A stretch of 9,156 nucleotides of DNA from an uncultured Lachnospiraceae bacterium (GCA_945492935.1 CALYVE010000049.1:1-9156); one strand, 5' to 3'. Shown: positions 1 through 7,614, numbered from the stretch's first letter. Numbers and translations are program-made. The notes: generated from the sequence alone by a model not told the origin.

Positions 1-219
1 CCGGGTGAATTAGAGCGTGTTGCCGGTGTGATTGCAGCAGAAAATGGTAATATCATTAAGCTTGAACATAACCAATATGTTACAATTAACCGTAATTCCG
101 CGGTTGAGCTTGTCATTACAATTGAGGCTTTCGGACCGGAACATAAAGAGCAGATTTTGAATGTATTAAATGAAAAAGGTTACAGACCGATTGAAAAGAA
201 GTCAAAGGCGATAGTTTAA
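1..219 (+). CDS. ilvA: Threonine ammonia-lyase (threonine dehydratase), C-terminal ACT domain, 5' partial
   Basis: This is the last 72 codons of a gene that enters from the left edge; the frame is open from base 1, so the GTG at 28 is not a real start. The sequence PGELERVAGVIAAENGNI followed by a beta-rich stretch and the motif FGPEHKEQILNVLNEKGY matches the single C-terminal ACT domain of the short, PLP-dependent threonine dehydratases, which deaminate threonine to 2-oxobutyrate for isoleucine synthesis or for catabolism. The catalytic PLP domain lies outside the window, so the assignment rests only on the regulatory domain. Whether it is biosynthetic (IlvA) or catabolic (TdcB-like) cannot be told here. 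Its TAA overlaps by one base the ATG of the next gene (TAATG at 217-221), which suggests translational coupling. Confidence 0.8.
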   Translation, partial: PGELERVAGVIAAENGNIIKLEHNQYVTINRNSAVELVITIEAFGPEHKEQILNVLNEKGYRPIEKKSKAIV

Positions 220-1337
220 TGAAAAATATTGGATTTGCTGTTGATTTAGGTACAACGACAATTGATTACTGTCTTTTGAAGCTTGACGATGGAAGCATGA
301 TTTCGAATGCAAGCATCAAAAATCCACAATGTCTCTATGGTAGTGATGTGATTAATCGTATTTTGACGATTACAAGAGATGCTACTTTTGCAGATGTATT
401 AAAAGATCAGATTATAAATTCTTTAACAGCTTGTTTTACAAAGATGTTAAAGGATAATGATTTTGAGCCGGAAGATGTAAAACGAATATGTATATGCGGA
501 AACACAACGATGATCAGCATTTTACTTAAGCTTGATGTCGCATGTCTTGGAGTTGCACCGTTTAAGCCAAAGCTTCATGATAGTGTAGTTGTCCCTGCAA
601 AGCAATTATTTGGGTATGAAAGTTTGTTTGACTGTGAGGTTTTTCTTTCCGGATGCGCTGGTGCATTTATCGGCGGAGATATTTTAGCAGGAATCTATTA
701 TCTGAAAAATACATTTAAGGATGAGGCCTTTTACAAGAACAATTGTCTGTTTATTGATCTTGGAACAAACGGTGAAATGATATTATATGCAAATGACAAA
801 TTATATGGTGTTTCCACCGCATGCGGACCTGCATTTGAAAGCTGTACAAGACGGCAACGCATATATGGCTCGACAACAATCGAAGCGATTTCGCTTTGTC
901 TTTCTTCGCATAAGCTTTTGCCAAATGGTTCTTTTAGGCAAGAAGGCGTTGAAAAACTTACAATAAACAATGTTGAATTAAATTCCGATATTTTGCAAAG
1001 TATTCTACTTGCTAAGGCAGCCATTGCGGCAGGTATTTCTGTTCTTTGTGAACAAGCGCATGTTCGCTTGGATGATATTGCCACTGTTTATTTGGCAGGT
1101 GGTTTTGGGTTTTATCTGAATGTGACGCATGCAATTCATATCGGATTGCTTCCGGGACAATTTAAAGACATAATCAAGGTTGTTGGAAATACGTCCCTGA
1201 ACGGAGCGAAGTTACTTCTTCAGACAGATGATACATCCGCACTTCTTATGAATACGATTGAAGTTCTAAATTTGGCAACAATTCCTTCCTATCAGGAAAA
1301 ATTTATTGAAAATATGTATTTTCAACCGTTTTCATAA
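219..1337 (+). CDS. ASKHA-domain protein, RACo C-terminal-like (DUF4445 family), without ferredoxin domain
   Basis: A 372-residue protein of the actin/Hsp70/sugar-kinase superfamily. Visible motifs are AVDLGTTT at residues 7-14 (phosphate-1 type), NPQ..YGSDVINRI at 35-48, CGNTTM at 93-98, LGVAPF at 110-115, FIDLGTNGEM at 178-187 (phosphate-2 type), STACGPAFE at 199-207, VYLAGGFGFYLN at 290-301 and VGNTSLNGA at 322-330. These follow the C-terminal ATPase half of RACo-type proteins, which use ATP to reactivate corrinoid methyl-transfer proteins. Those proteins usually carry an N-terminal [2Fe-2S] domain and are near 600 residues; here the protein starts directly at the first ATPase strand. A modest AAAGG ribosome site sits at 204-208. 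No corrinoid protein or methyltransferase is nearby, so the substrate is unknown. The family call is firm; the function is not. Confidence 0.85.
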   Translation: MKNIGFAVDLGTTTIDYCLLKLDDGSMISNASIKNPQCLYGSDVINRILTITRDATFADVLKDQIINSLTACFTKMLKDNDFEPEDVKRICICGNTTMISILLKLDVACLGVAPFKPKLHDSVVVPAKQLFGYESLFDCEVFLSGCAGAFIGGDILAGIYYLKNTFKDEAFYKNNCLFIDLGTNGEMILYANDKLYGVSTACGPAFESCTRRQRIYGSTTIEAISLCLSSHKLLPNGSFRQEGVEKLTINNVELNSDILQSILLAKAAIAAGISVLCEQAHVRLDDIATVYLAGGFGFYLNVTHAIHIGLLPGQFKDIIKVVGNTSLNGAKLLLQTDDTSALLMNTIEVLNLATIPSYQEKFIENMYFQPFS

Positions 1338-1377
1338 TGGTATGAATATAAGAAATATTATTAGAAAAGGTAAAGAT

Positions 1378-2175
1378 ATGAAACTAATGAGTATAGCCAG
1401 CGGAAGCAGTGGGAATTGTATTTTCGTTGGTAGTGATCAATCGTCTGTTTTAGTTGATGCAGGCATAAGCCGCAAACGAATCGTAGACGGATTACATACA
1501 ATTGATCAAGATATAAAACAAATCGATGGAATATTAATTACACATGAACATATTGACCATGTTAAGGCGTTAGGTGTAATATCTAGAAGCTACCAAATTC
1601 CAATATATGCAACAGAAGATACAATCAGTGAAATCAAAAAAATATCTTCTCTTGGAGAACTGGATGATTCTTTGTTTGTAAGCATTGAACCCGAAAAACC
1701 ATTTATGATTGGTGATATTCTGATTCATGCACATTCAATATGGCATGATGCAGCCGATCCGGTATGCTATAGCTTGTATAACAACAATAAGAAGATTAGT
1801 ATAGCAACCGATATGGGTGACTATGATGATTATATTATATCGTCACTTAAAGATTCAGATATTTTATTATTAGAGGCTAATCATGATGTCCGAATGTTGC
1901 AGGTTGGACCTTATCCGTATTCTTTAAAGCAGAGAATCCTTGGTTCGAGAGGTCATTTATCCAATGAATCCTGCGGAAGACTTTTATTTGACTTATTAAA
2001 TGATCATATGAAGGCTGTGTATTTAGGACACTTAAGCAAAGAAAACAATTATCCTGAACTTGCATACGAAACAGTAAAAAGCGAGCTTTCAGGTAATTCA
2101 TATTTTAATGATGTACGTGATATCAATCTGACGGTTGCGAGCCGTAATGATGTCGGGGTATGTACAGAGGCATAA
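1378..2175 (+). CDS. Metallo-beta-lactamase-fold hydrolase, YycJ/WalJ-like
   Basis: A 265-residue protein beginning MKLMSIASGSSGNC, the standard N-terminus of YycJ/WalJ proteins. The start at 1378 is preferred over in-frame ATGs at 1306 and 1342 because GAAAAGG lies at 1364-1370 with a 7-base spacer, and because the upstream codons add nothing that resembles the family. Metal-ligand motifs are T-HEHIDH at 55-61, a histidine in IWHDAADP (H123), ATDMG at 143-147 (D145), EANHD at 166-170, GHLSNE at 192-197 and GHLSKENN at 217-224, giving a full two-metal site. The length is normal for the family. In Bacilli the gene usually sits in the walRK locus; here it does not. YycJ relatives have been linked to nucleic-acid processing and cell division, but the in vivo substrate is not certain. 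It is expected to be cytoplasmic, since no signal peptide is seen. Confidence 0.88.
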   Translation: MKLMSIASGSSGNCIFVGSDQSSVLVDAGISRKRIVDGLHTIDQDIKQIDGILITHEHIDHVKALGVISRSYQIPIYATEDTISEIKKISSLGELDDSLFVSIEPEKPFMIGDILIHAHSIWHDAADPVCYSLYNNNKKISIATDMGDYDDYIISSLKDSDILLLEANHDVRMLQVGPYPYSLKQRILGSRGHLSNESCGRLLFDLLNDHMKAVYLGHLSKENNYPELAYETVKSELSGNSYFNDVRDINLTVASRNDVGVCTEA

Positions 2176-2194
2176 TTATAGGAGGATAAATAAG

Positions 2195-2467
2195 ATGAAA
2201 AAAACAATTATTACTGTATTAGGTAAGGACCGCGTAGGTATTATAGCAAAGGTATGCGTCTATTTATCAGAAAATAACATTAACATTCTTGATATTGCTC
2301 AGACAATCGTTGATGGATATTTTAACATGATGATGGTTGTTGATGCTACGGCTTCAACAAAGGATCACGACAGCTTAGCCGATGATCTTGCAAAATTAGG
2401 AGATGAGCTTGGCGTTCAGATTAAGCCACAGAGAGAAGAAATCTTCGATATGATGCATAGAATTTAG
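2195..2467 (+). CDS. Small stand-alone ACT-domain protein (UPF0237 family)
   Basis: A 90-residue protein made of little more than one ACT domain: ITVLGKDRVGIIAKVCVYLSE at the N-terminus (the usual GxDRxGI turn is residues 10-16), then NINILDIAQTIVDGYF and a second strand MMMVVDA. ACT domains bind amino acids or other small ligands and usually act as regulatory dimers. The start at 2195 is set by a strong AGGAGG-type site at 2180-2185 with a spacer of about 9 bases; the open frame runs further upstream inside the previous gene, but that part does not look like this family. It is followed 24 bases later by a UPF0210 gene, a pairing conserved across many Firmicutes and some archaea, which suggests the two work together. 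Ligand and function are unknown. Confidence 0.9.
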   Translation: MKKTIITVLGKDRVGIIAKVCVYLSENNINILDIAQTIVDGYFNMMMVVDATASTKDHDSLADDLAKLGDELGVQIKPQREEIFDMMHRI

Positions 2468-2491
2468 TATAGAACAAAGTGAGGCAATGAT

Positions 2492-3856
2492 ATGATTAGT
2501 ATTAATGAGGTAATAGAAACTAACGAGATGATTCAAAAGATGAATCTCGATGTTCGTACAATTACAATGGGTATTTCTTTGCTTGATTGTATTGGAAGTG
2601 ATGTAAAGTCAACTTGTGACAAGATATATGAGAAGATTACTACATTGGCGAAAGATTTGGTTTATACAGGCGAAGAGATTTCAAGGAAATATGGTATCCC
2701 AATTGTAAATAAGCGTATTTCAGTTACTCCGATTGCTTTAGTTGGTGGTTCTGTATGTAAGACAACGGATGACTTTGTCGAGATTGCAAAAATACTTGAT
2801 AAAGCAGCGGATGCATGTGGCGTGAATTTTATTGGAGGATATTCTGCACTTGTTTCAAAAGGGATGACTGCTGCCGATGAGTTGTTAATTCGTTCTATCC
2901 CGAAGGCGCTTGCTTCAACGGGAAAGGTTTGTAGTTCTGTAAATACCGGTTCGACTAAGACAGGTATCAATATGGATGCGGTAAAGCTTATTGGCGAGAT
3001 GATTAAGGAGACAGCAGAACTTACAAAAGATGATAACTGTATGGGTTGTGCTAAGTTTGTTGTATTCTGTAATGCTCCGGATGATAATCCGTTTATGGCA
3101 GGTGCGTTCCACGGTGTTACAGAGGCAGACTGCATTATTAACGTAGGTGTCAGTGGACCGGGTGTTGTTAAGGCAGCTATTGAAACCGTTCGCGGTCAGA
3201 ACTTTGAAGTGTTATGTGAGACGATTAAAAAGACTGCCTTTAAGATTACCCGTGTCGGACAGCTTGTTGCGAAGGAAGCATCAAAAATGCTCAATGTACC
3301 ATTCGGTATTATTGACCTTTCCCTTGCACCTACACCGGCCGTCGGTGACAGTGTGGGTGAGATTTTAGAAGAGATTGGTCTTGAATATGCCGGTGCTCCA
3401 GGCACGACGGCAGCACTTGCTATGTTAAATGATCAGGTTAAGAAGGGTGGCGTAATGGCTTCTTCTTATGTAGGTGGTCTTTCGGGTGCGTTTATCCCTG
3501 TCAGCGAGGATCAGAAAATGATTGATGCAGTGAATGCCGGTGCATTATCGTTAGAAAAGCTTGAGGCTATGACTTGTGTATGCTCTGTAGGTCTTGATAT
3601 GATTGCAATCCCAGGTGATACAAAGGCTACAACGATTTCGGGTATTATTGCGGATGAGATGGCACTTGGTATGATCAATCAAAAGACAACTGCTGTTCGT
3701 ATTATTCCTGCGATTGGTAAGGATGTTGGAGATCAGGTTGAGTTTGGCGGATTACTTGGTTATGCGCCGATTATGCCGGTTAACAGATTCTCATGTGATG
3801 CATTTGTGAATCGTGGCGGCAGAATTCCGGCACCGATTCACAGTTTTAAGAATTAA
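2492..3856 (+). CDS. UPF0210 (PFL-like, DUF711) family protein
   Basis: A 454-residue protein matching the UPF0210/DUF711 family at normal full length. Recognisable stretches are VRTITMGISLLDCIGSD near residues 21-37, ALVGGSVCKTTDDF near 82-95, FIGGYSALVSKGMT near 113-126, SSVNTGSTKTGINMDAV near 148-164, CMGCAKFVVFCNAPDDNPF near 183-201, and NVGVSGPGVVKAA near 217-229. The family has been described as resembling pyruvate formate-lyase, but I see no C-terminal glycyl-radical motif, and no activity is established. It starts at ATG 2492 behind GTGAGG at 2480-2485. It directly follows the UPF0237 ACT protein, its usual partner, which may sense a ligand for it (inference). The protein is rich in glycine, valine and cysteine, with no membrane segment or signal peptide. 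Confidence 0.92.
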   Translation: MISINEVIETNEMIQKMNLDVRTITMGISLLDCIGSDVKSTCDKIYEKITTLAKDLVYTGEEISRKYGIPIVNKRISVTPIALVGGSVCKTTDDFVEIAKILDKAADACGVNFIGGYSALVSKGMTAADELLIRSIPKALASTGKVCSSVNTGSTKTGINMDAVKLIGEMIKETAELTKDDNCMGCAKFVVFCNAPDDNPFMAGAFHGVTEADCIINVGVSGPGVVKAAIETVRGQNFEVLCETIKKTAFKITRVGQLVAKEASKMLNVPFGIIDLSLAPTPAVGDSVGEILEEIGLEYAGAPGTTAALAMLNDQVKKGGVMASSYVGGLSGAFIPVSEDQKMIDAVNAGALSLEKLEAMTCVCSVGLDMIAIPGDTKATTISGIIADEMALGMINQKTTAVRIIPAIGKDVGDQVEFGGLLGYAPIMPVNRFSCDAFVNRGGRIPAPIHSFKN

Positions 3857-3868
3857 AGGGTAAAATAT

Positions 3869-5737
3869 ATGGCAAAACTTGCATTATCTGAAAGAATTCT
3901 CATGAATATTGAGAAGCCTGCAAGATACATCGGAAATGAAGTAAATATTGTAAAAAAAGATTTGGCAAATGTGGACATCCGGATTGCTATGTGCTTTCCG
4001 GATGTTTATGAAATAGGCATGTCTTATCTTGGTATTCAGATTCTTTATGATATGTTTAATCGTAGGGAGGATACTTATTGTGAACGTGTCTATAGTCCGT
4101 GGCCGGATTTGGATAGAATCATGAGAGAGGAAAACATACCTCTTTTTTCTTTGGAAACACAGACACCGATTCATGACATGGATATTCTGGCAATCACCAT
4201 TCAGTATGAAATGTGTTATACAAACATTTTACAGGTGATTGATTTGTCAAATATTTCGATCTTTTCTAAGGATCGAACGGAAGATGATCCTATTGTAATT
4301 GGCGGTGGTCCATGTGTTGTCAATCCGGAACCAATTGCGGATTTTTTTGATATTTTTTATATTGGTGAAGGTGAAACTTCTTATGATGAACTTCTTAATC
4401 TTTATAAGGAATACAAGCATTCTGAAATGACCAGAAAAGAATTTCTCATAAAGGCATCCAACATTCCCGGAATTTACGTTCCTTCCTTGTATGAGGTTAC
4501 TTATAACGAAGACAAGACTATAAAAGCCGTGAAACCGATTATGGATGGTGTCCCTGCTTCAATCAAAAGACAGGTTGTTGTAGACTTTGAGAATTCTCCT
4601 TATCCGTTAAAGCCGGTAATTCCATATATTCGTGCAACACAGGATCGGGTGACACTTGAAATTATGCGTGGCTGTATTCGCGGTTGTCGTTTTTGCCAGG
4701 CAGGCATGATTTATCGCCCTACAAGACAAAAGCCGGTTGAATTACTTAAGGAATATGCAAAATTGATGATTGATAACACGGGTTACGAAGAGATATCGTT
4801 AAGTTCGCTCAGCTCAAGTGATTATGAAAATTTGGACGAGTTGCTTAATTATTTAATAAAGCTTCGGGATACGGAGCATGTCAATGTTTCGTTGCCATCT
4901 CTTCGAATTGATGCATTTTCGCTTGATGTCATGAGCAAGGTGCAGGATATTAAGAAGTCATCATTAACGTTTGCTTCCGAAGCAGGCACACAGCGACTTC
5001 GTGATGTAATCAATAAAGGGATTACGGAGGAAGATATTTTAAACGGAAGCCGTGAGGCATTTCTCGGCGGATGGGACAAGGTAAAACTATATTTTATGCT
5101 TGGACTTCCGACGGAGACCGATCAAGATTTATATGGTATTGCTGAACTTGCTGAAAAGATTTCAGAAGTGTATTTTGATACCGTTCCGAAAGAAAAACGA
5201 AATGGTCGTGTCATGATAAATGCTTCGGCGTCTTATTTTGTGCCAAAGCCATTTACACCATTCCAATGGGCACCAATGATTTTGCCTGAAGAATTCACAA
5301 GAAGGGCTTATTATGTAAAGGATTGCTTTTTACAGCAGCGAAATAAGAAAAGTCTTAAGTTTACGTATCACGATGCAAATATTTCGATTTTGGAAGGCGT
5401 GCTTGCAAGAGGAGATCGCAGACTATCTGCTGTAATTTATGATGTGTATAAGCAGGGTGCTATTTTTGATGCATGGACAGAATATTTTGATATTCATCGA
5501 TATATGGATGCATTTAAGCGTCATAATATAGATATTTTATTTTATACAACAAGAGAGCGCTCTTTGGACGAAGTATTTCCATGGGATCATATTGATGCAG
5601 GTGTCACAAAAGCTTATCTGGCACGGGAATGGGAACAGGCCAAAAAGGGTGTAGTTACAAAGAATTGTCGTAGTCAGTGTATGGGCTGTGGTTCGGCAGT
5701 TTACCAAGGAGGTGTCTGTTTTGAAGCTAAGAATTAA
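3869..5737 (+). CDS. B12-binding-type radical SAM protein, TIGR03960-like
   Basis: A 622-residue protein. Residues from about 35 to 175 form a cobalamin-binding-like domain (RIAMCFPDVYEIGMSYLG at 38-55, VIGGGPCVVNPEPIADF at 143-159, IGEGE at 165-169), although the classic DxHxxG cobalamin motif is not evident. The radical SAM core follows with the CxxxCxxC cluster MRGCIRGCRFCQAG at 266-279 (C269, C273, C276) and SAM-binding features such as SLSSLSSSDY at 310-319 and LPSLRID at 342-348, then YFMLGLPTETD at 408-418. The C-terminus has a second cysteine group, C600, C604, C607 and C617. ATG 3869 has AAAGGG at 3855-3860. The stop overlaps the partner gene downstream. This is a widespread family with no established substrate; linkage to the ribonuclease and ribosomal genes hints at RNA or ribosome modification, which is only inference. 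Confidence 0.93.
   Translation: MAKLALSERILMNIEKPARYIGNEVNIVKKDLANVDIRIAMCFPDVYEIGMSYLGIQILYDMFNRREDTYCERVYSPWPDLDRIMREENIPLFSLETQTPIHDMDILAITIQYEMCYTNILQVIDLSNISIFSKDRTEDDPIVIGGGPCVVNPEPIADFFDIFYIGEGETSYDELLNLYKEYKHSEMTRKEFLIKASNIPGIYVPSLYEVTYNEDKTIKAVKPIMDGVPASIKRQVVVDFENSPYPLKPVIPYIRATQDRVTLEIMRGCIRGCRFCQAGMIYRPTRQKPVELLKEYAKLMIDNTGYEEISLSSLSSSDYENLDELLNYLIKLRDTEHVNVSLPSLRIDAFSLDVMSKVQDIKKSSLTFASEAGTQRLRDVINKGITEEDILNGSREAFLGGWDKVKLYFMLGLPTETDQDLYGIAELAEKISEVYFDTVPKEKRNGRVMINASASYFVPKPFTPFQWAPMILPEEFTRRAYYVKDCFLQQRNKKSLKFTYHDANISILEGVLARGDRRLSAVIYDVYKQGAIFDAWTEYFDIHRYMDAFKRHNIDILFYTTRERSLDEVFPWDHIDAGVTKAYLAREWEQAKKGVVTKNCRSQCMGCGSAVYQGGVCFEAKN
5706..5712 (+). promoter_or_regulatory. Shine-Dalgarno site that sets the TTG start of the DUF2344 gene
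   Basis: AAGGAGG lies inside the last codons of the radical SAM gene, 8 bases before TTG at 5721. It is a near-perfect match to the anti-Shine-Dalgarno sequence. An in-frame GTG at 5712 overlaps the site itself and one at 5688 lies upstream of it, so neither can use it. The protein family also begins with the KLRIKY stretch that follows the TTG. Confidence 0.85.
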
Positions 5738-6446
5738 GTATACAAAGACAGGCGTTCTTCGTTTTATCGGACATCTTGATATTATGAGACTTTTTCAAAA
5801 GGCGATTCGGCGTGCGAAGTTAAATGTTTCATATTCAAAAGGGTTTTCACCGCATCAGGTTATATCCTTTGCAGCTCCTATGCCTCTTGGAATGACATCC
5901 GAGGGTGAATATTTTGATGGTGAATTTGACCTTGTAACTTCTACCGCGGATATGATGCAACGGCTGAATGATACGTTGCCGGAAGGCATTGTTGTGCTTG
6001 ATATCGTTGCGCTTCCTGACGATGCAAAGCCATCTATGTCTATCGTTTCAGCGTCCGATTATATCATATTTCGAAATGAAGAATGTGAAGAGGATATTAT
6101 TAGCAGATTAATTGAAAAAATTGATGATATGAACGCAATGCCTGTCGTTGAAGTGATGAAAAAAACAAAGACAAAAGAGGAATTAACAAATATTAAACCA
6201 GGGATTTATGCGTTGCATGAATATGTGAAACAATCTCCGTATACGGAAGTTTACGATAAGGCAATTTATATGATGCTTGCATCAGGCAGTATTTTGAATT
6301 TAAAGCCTGAACTGGTTATTGAAGCACTTTGTAAGCAGGCGGGTATAACATATAATCGTTATAATTACCGTGTGCATCGCTTAGAAACATATATGGGTGA
6401 ACGAACATCTTTACAATCACTCGGAACAGTAGGAAAACATTTTTAA
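5721..6446 (+). CDS. Radical SAM-associated protein, TIGR03936/DUF2344 family
   Basis: A 241-residue protein starting at TTG 5721, 17 bases inside the end of the radical SAM gene. The start is fixed by AAGGAGG at 5706-5712 and by the family N-terminus (KLRIKYTKTGVLRFIGHLD). Conserved stretches are RFIGHLDIMR at 14-23, YSKGFSPHQ at 38-46 and MPLGMTSEGEYFD at 54-66. The family is described as uncharacterised, encoded beside or fused to TIGR03960 radical SAM proteins, so the two probably form one complex or act on one substrate; that is inference from gene order. The C-terminal third (from about residue 150) is lysine-rich and then ends in a small helical segment with a basic tail, YNRYNYRVHRLETYMGER. 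There is no metal-binding cysteine motif. The gene ends one base before the ribonuclease ATG, suggesting a coupled three-gene set. Confidence 0.9.
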   Translation: MKLRIKYTKTGVLRFIGHLDIMRLFQKAIRRAKLNVSYSKGFSPHQVISFAAPMPLGMTSEGEYFDGEFDLVTSTADMMQRLNDTLPEGIVVLDIVALPDDAKPSMSIVSASDYIIFRNEECEEDIISRLIEKIDDMNAMPVVEVMKKTKTKEELTNIKPGIYALHEYVKQSPYTEVYDKAIYMMLASGSILNLKPELVIEALCKQAGITYNRYNYRVHRLETYMGERTSLQSLGTVGKHF

Positions 6447-6447
6447 T

Positions 6448-7614
6448 ATGAACAGAAAACTCGTTATTACAAAACTTCATAATGTAAGGATGTTCTTTTT
6501 CTTTGAAGATACGAAAATTCAGGCTATTTCCTGCTATGAAGAAGATTCATTAATCGGAAACATTTATGTCGGAAGAGTATCCAATGTGTTAAAGAATTTA
6601 AATGCTTTATTCATTGATATCAGTCGCGGCGAAAGCTGTTATTTATCAATGGAGGATTGTCCGGAGGGTAAGAAGGCTCCAAAGGTTGGTGATTTGTTAC
6701 TTGTTCAGGTTATCAAAGACAAAATTAAATCAAAGCAGGCGACAGTTACGACAAAGGTTTCAATTACCGGAGAGAGTGTAGTCATAAGTCTTGATAACAA
6801 AATAGGAATATCAAAAAAAATAACAGACTCCAATATTAAAACAGTGCTAAAGAAACAGCTTGAAGAAACAATTACGGAATTTAAATTGAAGAATGATTGT
6901 GAAAGCATTCCATTTGGCGGCATTGTTCGAACAGAAGCCCAAAAGCTTGATATTGAAACATTCAAAGAGGAAACCATAAAAATATTATGTGAACTAAAAG
7001 ATGTGATAAATCGTTCACAATATGCAACAGCATATTCATGCATTCGAATAAACCGGTTAAATGAGCTTTTTGATTACAAAAAATATTTACAGATTGATGA
7101 GCTTGAGATTGTGACGGATGATCAGGATTTCATTTCTATGTGTATGCAGAATAATTTACCTTTGCCGAGATTGTTTGAGGATCCTATGATAAATATGGCC
7201 TCCTTTTATAATCTTCCTATGATTATTGAGAAAGCTTTGCAGGAGAGGGTCTATTTAAAATCCGGTGCGTATCTTGTTATTCAACATACAGAAGCCATGA
7301 CTGTCATAGATGTAAATAGTGGCAAGGCAATCAAAGGCAATAACAAGAGTCAGGCATTGCTGAACATGAACCTTGAAGCAGCTAAGGAAATAGCAAAACA
7401 GCTTCGTATTCGAAATCTGAGTGGAATTATCCTTGTTGATTTTATTAATATGAAATCAATGCAGGATATTGTAACGCTTATGACTTCTTTAAAAGAATAT
7501 GTAGCATCTGACTGGGTTGAGGCAACGGTTCATGATATGACAAAGCTTGGATTAATTGAGATAACAAGAAAAAAAGTTCGAAAACCAATTTATGAAATAT
7601 TAAAAAATACTTGA
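6448..7614 (+). CDS. rng: RNase E/G family endoribonuclease, short form without zinc-link
   Basis: A 388-residue protein aligned with the catalytic half of RNase E/G. The S1 RNA-binding domain spans about residues 36-110 (IGNIYVGRVSNVLKNLNALF at 36-55). The 5'-sensor motif GGIVRTEA is at 157-164 (R161, T162). The DNase I-like catalytic centre keeps its magnesium ligands: D288 and N290 in VIDVNSGK and D331 in LVDFINM, with NMNLEAAKEIAKQLRIRNL between them. These enzymes cut single-stranded RNA, often from a 5' monophosphate, in mRNA decay and rRNA maturation. The protein ends after LIEITRKKVRKPIYEILKNT, before the place where E. coli enzymes carry the CPxC zinc-link and small domain. No frame-shifted remnant of that region is visible downstream, and the promoter of rplU follows at once. 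Starts at ATG 6448 with AGGAAAA at 6431-6437. Confidence 0.92.
   Translation: MNRKLVITKLHNVRMFFFFEDTKIQAISCYEEDSLIGNIYVGRVSNVLKNLNALFIDISRGESCYLSMEDCPEGKKAPKVGDLLLVQVIKDKIKSKQATVTTKVSITGESVVISLDNKIGISKKITDSNIKTVLKKQLEETITEFKLKNDCESIPFGGIVRTEAQKLDIETFKEETIKILCELKDVINRSQYATAYSCIRINRLNELFDYKKYLQIDELEIVTDDQDFISMCMQNNLPLPRLFEDPMINMASFYNLPMIIEKALQERVYLKSGAYLVIQHTEAMTVIDVNSGKAIKGNNKSQALLNMNLEAAKEIAKQLRIRNLSGIILVDFINMKSMQDIVTLMTSLKEYVASDWVEATVHDMTKLGLIEITRKKVRKPIYEILKNT

Noticed and set aside
28..219. Separate small protein starting at GTG 28
   Set aside because: The frame is open to base 1 and the residues before the GTG continue the ACT-domain pattern, so it is the end of a larger gene.
731..1084. 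Open frame of 117 codons on the minus strand
   Set aside because: It is a shadow of the ASKHA protein gene; the plus-strand frame carries conserved motifs throughout this stretch.
1338..1377. AT-rich gap checked for a terminator, promoter or small RNA
   Set aside because: No inverted repeat followed by T-run and no paired promoter boxes were found; it holds only the ribosome site of the next gene.
2171..2176. CATAAT as a -10 box for a promoter before the ACT/UPF0210 pair
   Set aside because: No acceptable -35 hexamer lies 16-18 bases upstream and there is no TGn extension. The ordinary close spacing with the previous gene makes read-through simpler.
2662..3135. Open frame of 157 codons on the minus strand
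   Set aside because: It lies wholly inside the UPF0210 gene, which has a full family match on the plus strand. The minus-strand product is low-complexity and serine/isoleucine-rich, with no recognised domain and no ribosome site.
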